From positions 620,001 through 684,000 of the forward strand of contig JAKMXF010000222.1 in NCBI GenBank assembly GCA_024704765.1: a DNA stretch of 64,000 bases. Reading direction: 5' to 3'. This document shows, piece by piece, positions 30,201 to 42,200 of this stretch. Each line of letters starts with the position of its first letter. Within the stretch, counting starts at the first letter, position 1. The position numbers and the translations under genes are program-made. Below the pieces are notes generated by a model that did not search any database, was not told the DNA's origin, and saw only the letters and a program-made list of their open reading frames with translations. Source of the stretch: Oopsacas minuta. Lineage: Eukaryota; Porifera; Hexactinellida; Lyssacinosida; Leucopsacidae.

Positions 30201-33200
30201 TGGACATTATACATATTGTCCAATATGGTGGCATTATGCATATTGTACAATAAGAGTAGCATTATGCATATTGTCCAATATGGTAGCATTATGCATATTG
30301 TACAATAAGAGTAGCATTATGCATATTGTACAATAAGAGCAGTATTATGCATATTGTACAATAAGAGTAGCATTATGCATATTGTCTCTAGACATTATAC
30401 ATATTGTCCAATATGAGTAGCATTATGCATATTGACTAAGAAAGTAGCATTTTGCATATTGCCTGGGCATTATACATAATGACCAATTTCTCATATTGCC
30501 CTTAACATATACACAAACAGTGGATTTCGTTTTTTAGCAACTCGTATTTTTGCACAAATTTCCATTACTCAGACGCGAAGTTGCTATTAGTGGCACTTGG
30601 GTCCTGAAAATAGGTTACTCATATGCGAATATGGCTATTAAGCGAGTTGTTAATAAGCGAACTCCGCTGTATATACAGATTACATGCGTATTAATTGCAT
30701 AGATATTTAATAGCATAGATAATTAAAAAATTGCATTATTAAAGTGCTCGTAGATAGCCAAGTTCTAAATTCCATAGTTGATCTCGCTCACGTGTTATAA
30801 TTTCCAATTCCTTTTCTAACATAGCTTTTTCAGCTTGTAATTCATAAACCTCTTGTAAATAATCCTGTCTCTTCTCGCGTTGATATACCTTCGCTTGGAA
30901 GTTCTTCCTTAACTTCTTCATTCGCCTTTTTTCATATCGATTAAGATAGTTTATGTCATTTATATCTATTGACTCATTTTCAATTATATCTTTAAAATAA
31001 ATTCCAATTTCTTTCGCTGACATGATTGTACTTATCTTTTTACTACCATAACAAATCTACGCGTATTTATAATGGTTATAAGCTCTATTGTTAGAAATAC
31101 TGCTTGCTATAAATGTCTTACACTGAGCAGTTTATGAAAATAGGAATAATTTCTTAGCAGATATACGTATATTCGATATTACTATCAAATCTAGGTCGGC
31201 GTCTATCTAAGTCGGGGTCAACAACCCCAGTAAGCGGGTCTCGGATATAAACATATTAATTGTGAACTCAAATTTGGCTATTCAATTAAAATCCAAAATA
31301 ACATACACGTGTAATATTTTTTCGAACTATTCCTTGATTGAATGGTGAATAAAATGGTTCCAACATCGTTCAAGTACGGACTTTAGTCATGTACATCGTA
31401 TTTTACAATCAGTAAATAAAATACTGGAATCAATATTAGTATTGAGTCATCCTAACAAATTCACATACAGTAGAACTCGGTTAAGACGTACTCGATTGGG
31501 AAACAAAAAAGTACGTATTAACCGAAGTATGATGTATCCGAGGTACATCTTATCCGAGTACGTCATATTAGAGTACAGTAGACGCTCGTTAATACGTACA
31601 GCAGGGGACTGCCAGAATTCGTACTCCTTATCCGGAGTACGTATTATCCGAACTAATTTACATTGAAAAGGCATCGAACGGGGCCAGATAAAGTGTACAA
31701 ATTTGTACTCCTTAACCGTGTTCGTATTAACGAGACTCTACTGTACGTAGTAACCAGGCCAAGGTTGTTAGTAGCATTATGATTCTACGTACATAGTATA
31801 TGAATAATGACCCAGAAATAATTATTATTAATAGAAGTTTAGCAATATCCAGATTTCTAACGATTAGATAAAATCCTATTGTGATTCGAATCAGATTTGA
31901 TAATATAAAATGATATTTACTGCTCTTATCATTGAGACGTCTTATCCTAATACGTATTAACAGAATCATTTATAATGGATTAAATAGAACAAATTTCGGT
32001 TATTTTAGACAAGTAAGTTTGTATCTGCATTAATTCCATGTATTCAATACTGTTCTTGCCCTTTATCGCGTTATATTCCGTAATATTAATATCATTGGGA
32101 GTATATTTTCTTGAAAGTTTTATGTTATATATCAAATAGAATACGAAACTTCAAACTAGGATAATGATAATACCTTTTCCATATCCTTCTTTTCTCTTTT
32201 AGAAAGAGTACGTTTCATAGGTTCCTATAAAAAATTAAAACATTAAATAAGTTAAAGAAAATATGATCAAATTGATATGAAAATATTACATATTGAATGG
32301 TAACTACGTCAAGACTCTAAGACTTAATGTTGATTAGTATGACAGGGACTGAGTAGAATTTGAGCGATTAAAAATCAATGAATGATTCCGGAATTCTTTA
32401 GTTATTATCTTTGATTGCTTTTCTTAGTTGAATGAGGTTAATATCACCTGCTATTCATAAAATGATAAAATGGATAGTTGCAAAATATTAAATTCCTTAG
32501 AACTTAATTATTGCAACTTTCGATATGCGAGTATATTACAAAACTACAGATTGTATTGGGAAGATTTGTAAAACGCTTACTTACGTAAGTTTGAATAACT
32601 ATGAAATAAAATATGGATTACCTCTGGACTTTCTAGAGAAGTGGTGTGTAAGATATCAGGATTTTTACTGGATTCAATAGTAGAATAGTCCACTTCAGTA
32701 GTTTCTCTATCTTTTGAAGAAGTTGTCTGATAATCGTTTGATGAGTTAGAAAGAGAATTTGGTTCAGGAAACTTTGGTCTCGATGATGTGGTGAGTTGGT
32801 TATTAAGTGAACTGGGTGAAAAGAAAGCATATAAATCAAATTCGTGAAATTTGGCCTCAATTTACAGTTAATGTGAAACCATGAAATCTCCCTATATTGA
32901 AAGATAATAATTATCATAATACAACTGAGTTGGATTAAGTTTACTGAGGAAATTATGCCAGCGTTACAAATATTAAAAATTTGCATGTACCCTAAATTGT
33001 TGACTTCGCAATAATAGATGATTTATGGAATCAGTCACCAGGATAACCATATATGGGATCAGTGTTTCAGCTTGTTTCAATCGGGGACTGGAGTGGACTG
33101 TACTGAATCGGACCGACAAGGTATCATCAAGAATGTTCGTCAAAGCATTAATCGCAATTTCGAATAGTAACTTGTGCATAAATAAAATTTACCGCCGTCC

Positions 33201-36200
33201 TCAGAAGGAGTGGGCCGATTCGCAAAAGTGCTCAGAAAAACAAGGTTTAGACTGCATTTTAAATTAATCCATAGCCCACTATGCATAAGGCCTCAAAACT
33301 GATTATGAATTTTGGACCAGGGTCCGCGTGTCGATCAAAGTGAAATTTGAGGAATATGTGACGTGTTTGTTAAAATCATAATAACTGGGTATAATAACGT
33401 ATTCTAGAGTATATATTCGTACCCTAAGGCATTTTTCTAATTTTTTGAATATTTTCTACATTCTCCCAATTGAAATATGTTAGAATAGTAGTAAACTTAA
33501 TAAACATTATAATCAACAAATGATAGCTAACTTGACAGATAGTCAAGGTAAATAAATAAATCGATCCATGGGAAGTAGAAAAATGGTTTATCTAGATGCA
33601 GACAGGACTTTAATGGAAAATATCCAAGGTCGTTCAAGTGCTAACGAAGCAAAGTACAGGCTAGATATTTCTCATTGTGGAGATTCGAGATTACTGCTCA
33701 TCTGAGCATTATCGGCAAAATGTAAATTTCTTGGTGGCGAACCTAAGCCACCAAAATGTATATTTGGTGGCAATTAGCCACCATTTTACTCGTTTTTCGA
33801 GACACATTATATAATATCTACGTATGTATAATCTAAATATTTTGGCGGCTAACGCCACTAAACCACCAAATTTGTAGAGCACATTTGCTTTCCAACAGAC
33901 CTGCCCAGGTGCACGCTCTTCAATCTACTCCCACGATTTTTGTTTCTGGATCATAATGATAGATCCACGTTTCATCATATGTAAGAATATCAGAAACAGT
34001 TCTTGAAGTTCCATTAAAAAACTTTTACCAGGGTTACCAGGCGTTCTTTTTCAACCTCTGTCCTTTCTTCGAATATGTCCTTATTTTGTCCTTTTGTTAT
34101 TAAGAATTACTACATCTAATTCGGTATATAATAACATTTTGGTATATATGTTTTCTAACACAAATTTGTTACTTAGTGAGCTTTGCTATATGGCGAATCA
34201 GTATTCTATAGTTTAATAGTTACCAGTCAATTATTACTTAATCATGATCTTGCAAATGTTACTGTCCAATTAATTTCTGATTTCTATTGTCCATAAATAT
34301 TTCAACAATGTCCCATGTGTCATCGTTGTGTTTTACCCATGAACTATCTGACTAATTGATTAATGGGCTCTACAATAGCCTACTAAAGATAAGGCCTGAT
34401 CACTAAGTCAATTTTCACTGGACCAGGGATAAACGGAAGTGGATATATTGATATGGGAAATTCTATAATCATCGATAATATGAAACTGGCGCATTTTTAC
34501 CAGAATAAATGTATTACTGATATTCAAGAATTCACAAAAGCCACATTTGTGAAGATTTACAGATCGAAGTGACGTAATTTACTAGCGTAATTGGCAAATA
34601 TGTATTAAAATGGTCCATCTTTGAAACCGTGTAGAACGTTAATTATTAATCTATGTTCAAAATGTTGAAATTTCAAATGATCTAAAACCGTTTCTGTTAA
34701 AATTTAATAAAATTGTCATGATAGAGTTGGCATTTAGCTGAGTTATCACACAAACCATGGATGTTATATGTTTTGTTAATATCCTCTTATATATAACTCG
34801 ACAACCGTTACACATATTGTCAATTTAGCATTGCCAATATATAGCATACGCCTGACCTCCCTCATCCTTAGAATGGGGGAGCTACACACGTCAGAATTTA
34901 CTGTTGTGATTTTGTCAGAATATTTAGTTCTGCACTTGCCAGAATGGATATTTTAGAGTTTTGCACTTGTCAGAATAGATATTTTAGAGTTCTGCACTTG
35001 TCAGAATAGATATTTTAGAGTTCTGCACTTGTCAGAATAGATATTTTAGAGTTCTGCACTTGTCAGAATAGATATTTTAGGGTTCTGCACTTGTCAGAAT
35101 AGTTTTTATCGGGTTTTGATTTTGGGAGAATTGGATTTTGATTTGATTATCTAGCTAGCTTTGCTTGAGCTGAGAAGAGCAGGCATTTCAGTACACTATT
35201 TGGATAACTGGCTGGGTGTTTTTTGATACAGCTATATTTAATGAATTACCGGAAGGGGATATTTAAGTCTGTCAATCCAAAACAATAAACAACTAAATAG
35301 TGTCTAAACGAAATGCAAAATTCATTCTCTTAAATCGGAGCACAAAAACTCGATACAATCATTTTGGCAAAGTCAAAACTCGATAACAATTACTGCATGG
35401 TTTCAAAGATCGAGCATTTTTATACCTACTTGCCAATTACGCTTACAGATGACGTCATGTCAATCTGAAAATTTTCATTAAGGTGGCTTTTATGAATTCT
35501 TACATACCAATAATACATTTATTCGTGTAAAAACGTACCAATTTCATATTATTGGCGATTAAACATTCTCACATCAAAATATATCCACTTGGGGTGCATG
35601 CATTTGCTAGAATTTAGAAGTAGTCATTTGTTAGAATCATGCAAACCTTCATTTGTTAGAATCATTATAATTTGTCTTCTGGTGTCGCAATTTTCAAGCA
35701 CTTCCTCATCTGTATAGATACGATAGTCCAATCAAATACCACACCAGTTATCTGAACGAGTGTACTCAAATACTCATCTTCTCAGCTCAAGCCAAGCTAG
35801 CTAGATAATCCATGAAAATACCAATTCTAGCACACGCTCACGTCACTTCTAAATACTCTCATCAACTCACAACAGCGTTGGAGTTGTGCATTCAACACTA
35901 CATCATGAATGAACTATTCTAACAAACGCAAACATATGAATGAACTATTCTAACAAATGCAAACATATGAAAAACCCATTCTAACAAATGCAAACATATG
36001 AAAACTCATTCTAACAAGTGCAAACTGTAGAAATTCTAACAAATGACTACTTCAAAATTCTAACAAATGCTGCGCCCCCATCCACTTCCTTTTAACCCTG
36101 GTCAAAGTAGTGATCATGTCTTTTCTTTAGTAGGCTATGGCTAAACCGGTTTCATCTGAATGTAAATTTTTTATGAGAACATCTGGTAACCCCTGTTTCA

Positions 36201-39200
36201 AGCATAATTTTACAAAAGTCTATCCTGGACTGTTTTGCTCTAATGTTAAAGAATCTGGGATCCATCGGGCACATAGCTTCCTGACACAAAACTCTTTGTG
36301 CAAAATAAGATTAATAGTCCCGATGAAAACTTTCATACCCTAACGGAGCGTAAGCTATATGAGGGACTTTGTTAATCTGGCCTAGATCAACATTACTCTC
36401 GTTATGTACAAGATTTGGTCTTCCTGAACGAGGAGCATCCTCAAGGTTATATAGTTATAGAGTTATGACATTACAAATTATTGAAAGTTTTCTATTTTTT
36501 AGAAACTGCAACTCGTATATAATCGTCAGCTTAATCGAATCGCGACAAAGAATTCAACTTTTAGACAAAAAGAAGTGGAGAATTCATTAAAATATAATTG
36601 AATTGATTCACACACATATACAGCCTCAAACTGTAACTGAAACTGTTATCGGAAGTGAAACCGTAACTATGACATTGCATTCGGGGAGATTTCAGGAACC
36701 TAAATTTGAACGTTATATTTTATAGATTGGAATGTGTTTTCAGAATGTGGCAAGTTTCTTGAACTTCCCAATCCCCAAAGGTTCCTTTGAAGTTATTATC
36801 AATTTTCTTTCACTGACCATCAATTTTCAAATATTGCAAAAAATCAAATTGAATTAAATATGTAATGAGGTTGGCTTTGCCAACACAGATTAAAGGTATT
36901 TCCCGTTATTCATTTACCTACTCAAAGTTGAATTTCTTTCACAATTCATGTACATATCTATGATATTGTCAAATAGAAAGAATTTCTAAAATAGCCAAAA
37001 GATCTAGGCATGATGTTACACACTAAAATTACTTTATATTACTGTTCGTCTAATTAACTCTTTCTCTCAACTCATTTCTCTCTGCAATATATTGGGGATC
37101 GGGATCAGTTAGTATGCACTTCCGTGCACTTTTAGACAGGCCCGGATTAACCTATAAGCCAACTAAGTCATGGCTTAGGCCCCACCCTTAGGGGGCCACA
37201 CCAGTGTCGGGTCCCGGAGTGGGATAGGGATGTATACCCCTCAGGATATTTATACACTATCTAGAAAGTTCGTGTTATTCAATTGTGGGTTATTGAACTA
37301 AAATTACAAACATTAAATTTTTGGGGTCGCTTCGCTCAATATAATGTTCTATCACCCAAATCTCAGGTATATACTTCTATGTGTTAGACATGAATTAAAC
37401 TAAAGACAACATTATTATAAGGAAAATTTGCTGAATAGGATCAACGAAACTTAAAGTTCTGGAAATTTATGCCTCGTTTAGGGAACAAGCAGGGGTTTTC
37501 CAGGAATTTCTGGGCCGGCACTTTTTCTGAATGGTAACTATTGATCCGTACAAATTGTAGCCACGTTCGGCACTTTTCTCCTTCATGGCTGCTGAATTGG
37601 CACCTTTACTTGCCATTGGGTTGATTTCTGCAATAAAAATTAGCATCAAAACAGTAGTTCCTGAATTGTTAATGAGAAATCTCAGCATAGTTGACCGAAT
37701 TATATAATATTTGATAATAATATGACTTATACAAGTCCAACAGTGTCAAAATCTCATATTTTGAGGTTGTAGACGGGGACAAGTAATACCAGAAGATCAA
37801 CGTACACGAAATGTTCGCAGGCCGCATAAAATAAGGGTGCGCTGCTTAGTTATAACATTTAATGATAAAATTGTAAAGGGGCGAGGACACCTAGAAAAGG
37901 CCTTTCGCAAGAGCTTCCAGAAGCGGGTATGAAGGGCGATCTTCGGCTAGTAATGGTGAAAATCTAGTTGTATAATACGCGTATAACGTAGAATACGGTA
38001 TATGTGATCTATTTAAACGCATTATACGTCTAGGTTGATCTCGAAATAGGAGATTTTGGCATTGTCAGACTTGTATAAATCACACTATTATTAAATATTA
38101 TATAATTTGGTGAACTAAGCTGATATATCCAATTAACAATTCCAGATGTACTGTATAACTCAAAAAGTTTAGTGTATAAATATTTGAAACTTCGCCAACA
38201 TAAACGTCATCTATTCAGAAATAAATGTATAAACTATCAGGTTAGAAATCAACCAGGAAGATTGTCGTTTAAAAGATAGAGTGATGCTCACTCACCAAAA
38301 ATTTGCGATATTTACAATTTGTATTTGATAATAAACGTTATTTTTATACCAATGATGTATGATTCAGACATCGGAAGTACTTTAAATTTAATTTAGTTCT
38401 GTGCTCAGTTGAATAATTATCAATTATACCATTTACGTATCAGTGGTTCTCAATCTGTGTAACTCAGAACGTTGTTAGTCCACCAAAATTACACTGACAT
38501 ATAGCAAATTTATTTAAATTGCTTTCAAGTGCTAATTTTCTACCATCTGGACTTGAAAATGCAAAATTACAACAACAAGAATCCTTTAACACCAATATTT
38601 ATATATATACATGGTTTACAAAAGCTCAATTGACGCTTGACAAGCGTGCCTTGAAAAATATCGAAGAATTTAGTGTGCTTGAGGACCACAAAGGTCAGAA
38701 AACTGTCATATAAGGTCATTTTCAAAATTGCCGCCATAATTTTCTGAGATATGACATCGAAATGTATTATCAGGGCATGGGAAGTTGATATATAGAAATT
38801 ATTAAGCGGACATTGCCTTATGTATAGAATTCTATTTTATGTTATTTTTGGCAAGAATATTCATAGAAATTTAGAAATACAATATAGTGGAAGACGCTTA
38901 ATCGGGACAGCTCGGGAGTCAATGTTTTCTCCCAATTAACCGATTATGATTATTTAAGTATTCAAAACTAGTTTTTATGGTCACATGACCAGAAATATCT
39001 TATTTCAATAATACTAATCCTGATATATATAGGATCTAGTAGAGATTTGGTTGTAGTAAGGTTTGTCCGCTTGAAGGGTCCATAAATGCGTTAAGATATT
39101 TAAGTAGAAGGTAATTATTTAAAGTTAAAACAATAATACACGTACTTATTATTGCAACCGATGCAAAAAGTTAGAATATCCAACAGTCTGGTCATTATTG

Positions 39201-42200
39201 AGGGGATTATACATGGTGGAATAGAGAATGGAACCTGAGGCGAGTGAGCAAAGTGAAAAATCTTAGTTTAGAAAAGGGTATTGTTGTATTTTGATTTTTG
39301 TAGATGATATTCAAATTCCTAGTTTTGAAAACAAAGTATTTTACAATGATTCAGAATAAATATACAATTGTTTAATTGGGATAAAAATCCTGATTAACCG
39401 ATTCGATGTCCCAATTATCCGACGATTCTTCTATGTAAAAAATCTGTTCCCAAACCATTGTCCCGTTTTAGCGGATATCCCGATTAACCGAGTCCCGATT
39501 AAGCGGCTTCCACTGTATATCTAAAATATGTGAAATTTGAAAATTATGAGGTGTAAAGAATACTGGTGGCATATTTAGAATCAGTACAATTGTTTTGGTC
39601 TAGAAAATATCAGCCTCATTAGTCGTTGTGTTTTGACGAAATTATCCCCCTACAGAATTGATCTGGGGCACCAATTCGTCAAATTTAACGAAAATAGTCC
39701 CACCAGATCAATTCTGTATGGGGATCATTTTCGTCAAAACAGTTGGCCAGCGTAATTAAGCGAATACTGCCGGGAAAAATGTAAATTTTATGCCGTCAAA
39801 AAGGTGCTAAAATCTCGTTTTTGGTGCGGGAATTGGTAAAATCGAAGTCGTAAAATTAAGGATTCCTTTTTACTACGAACGTAAACTTCCAACGTGATCT
39901 AGTTAATAGTGTAATCAAAGCCATCATGTGATTAGCTTCCTCCATCTTGGTAGGACTGTATACGATTTCGGCGAGCGCATTAGGCCATATACACTATCCC
40001 GGTGCCTTGGGAATGTGCCCAGGCGGTCCCTACCTAGTCACGAATATGATTAAGTTTGAAGTAATCTAGTATTGGGGTATCTAATGAATTTTGTAACATA
40101 CAATGTTCTTGGAGGTGGTGGTGGTATTGAGGGATCAATATCTTCAAGGTCTTCAGCTAGATTTACTGAGGAAATGGGTAGAGTAGGAGGTTCAACACCA
40201 GCGTATATATCTTCTACACTTGGTATAGAATCTTCGTATGAAAATCCAGTTTCCTTCAGACCAATAATCTTTTTGGGAGATGCATATAACTGTAGGAAAA
40301 TCAATAAGTAAATTAACAGGGTTGAAACAAACCCTAATAATAGCTATGCCTTAACATAAAAGTAGGAAAATCTGATTAGTAGATGGGGCTGAATGGACGA
40401 TGGAAAATGGTGGGAAAGATGGAATTTCGTAGAAATTACTGAATGGTGGAAAATTGTGGGAAATATTTGAGTGGTGGAAATTACTTAATGATGGAACCTG
40501 TGGAATTGGAACGCGAGCACCAAAAAGCACAAATATACAACTCAACATGTTCAGCATAAATCATAAAGATCTATGAAACACAATCCGAAAATAACTGATC
40601 CTTATCAGACAAATCTCTAGGATTTATGTTTAACATGTTAAGTTATATATTTGTGCTTGTTTAGGTACCTGCTACTCCGTATCAAATTCCCTAAGGTAAT
40701 CTTCCACGTTTCAGGAGCTTTCGATCATTTTCCACCTGTAAATAAATTATATAATTTCAACTGTTTTAGATTCATAAAATAACAATAGATTTACAGATGA
40801 GAAACTTGAAAATGGGAAGTTCGGATTCAGGGTACTCTGTTACCCATTGAAGTCGTTAAGAGGAAGTCTCTACGTGTATTTTGAGATTTCAACCATTAGT
40901 TTACTTAATATGAATAAAATATAAAATTACAACCTGTGCCGACAGTTTAGTCTATTCTTTAAATTTATTTAGAAAGTGGCACTATTAATTGCAGGCACAA
41001 TGAAACGTTAGGTTTAATTCCAATACACATAGTGCCACTTTCAAAACAAAGTTAATTAATAGACTAAGCTGTCGGCACAAGTTGTATTTTATATTTTTCC
41101 TCGCTCCGAAGGATTTCAATCCATCAAACAATGATCATCCAGTCCATATAATGTCCAATTTGTTTGCAGAATTATTGGTTGACTAAATAATATTAATAGA
41201 AGGGAATTCTAGAAGAGATTTGATCTGTATAAATTCAAGAGTGCGAAAATTGGAATCAGCGTATTGAATTACACACTTTTGCTGTTTAGAACAATCTTCT
41301 CCGATTATTCAAAGGTAATATAATCGAGGAAATACATATCTTTTAAATGATCCATTGTTCATTTGAAATATATTTATTTATAAATATTATAAAATAATTA
41401 AAGCAATTGTTAAACTAGATATTCAATGAATCTATATTATATACAGCACTAGAAGAACCTATTGTAATAAATATTTAACATCCAAGAACAATAGAATTAT
41501 TACCGATGACATGCTATATGTAACACATTATATTAATTGTTCAGGCCAATTTTAGATGCACATTATGGTTGGATAGTGGCGTCTATTTCTTTAACTTGTG
41601 GGAAAACAAAGAGTCATTCCAAAATTTTGGAGAGCTATTATCTGAAGAAATTTTTTGTGAATCTTCAGAATGTCTTTTGGTCAAGAAATTATGGATAAAA
41701 TTTTGCTGGTGGTATAAATGATCAAAAGTCTGATGATTGTGTCGTAGGAAATTAACTTAAATTAATACTCAGTAGATTATCTGTGACTTTGAGTATAACT
41801 TTGGGCTCTGAAACGAAAATGGAGTAGTCAATGGAGTGTACACGTGTAAAGAATATAAAATTACAACCTGTGCCGAAAGCTTAGTCAGTAAATAAATTTT
41901 GTTTAAATTTTATTGATAGGCACTATTAATTGGAGGCACTAGGTTTATTGGGATTAAACCTAACATTCATAGCGCCTCCAATCAATAGTGCCACTTTTAA
42001 CAAATTTAATTGGTAGACTAAGCTGTCGGCACAGTTAGTAATTTTATACTTTAAAAATTCCCAATGCTAATATATGTACTTCTTAGTTTGCCAAAACAAG
42101 CGAAAATCGTGCAGATATCTTCGGTGAAAATAGCTTAGAGATTTCTGTACATTGTTATTATTAAAAGCAAGTAGAAGAAGGTGAATCGTATAACAAATGT

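Larger units (their letters stand above)
12474..32173 (-). other. 19.7-kb intron holding three bZIP ORFs and many transposons
   Basis: Bounded by the donor after visible exon 9 and the acceptor before visible exon 10. Besides the listed elements, 15700-17400, 18500-20000, 22600-23800 and 24150-26150 are AT-rich with scattered repeat fragments and no gene I can support. Confidence 0.65.
32812..40101 (-). other. 7.3-kb intron between visible exons 7 and 8
   Basis: Contains the inverted repeat at 34560-34765, the GGGG-family elements (34873-36079) and the pogo-type MITE (38885-39515). The stretches 33000-34370 and 36140-38640 are AT-rich with scattered repeats and no gene. A 73-codon ORF at 37467-37688 (-) was not accepted. 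Confidence 0.55.

Noticed and set aside
30073-30336. 87-codon ORF
   Set aside because: Translation of the ATTATGCATATTGT tandem array.
13485-31023. bZIP ORFs as exons of the RhoGAP gene
   Set aside because: Two are on the wrong strand, all start with ATG and end with stops, and none has flanking splice sites in phase.
37467-37688. 73-codon ORF (-) with an acceptor-like AG, considered as a host exon
   Set aside because: In the phase required after visible exon 7 it meets a stop within eight codons, and the flanking exons already join correctly without it.
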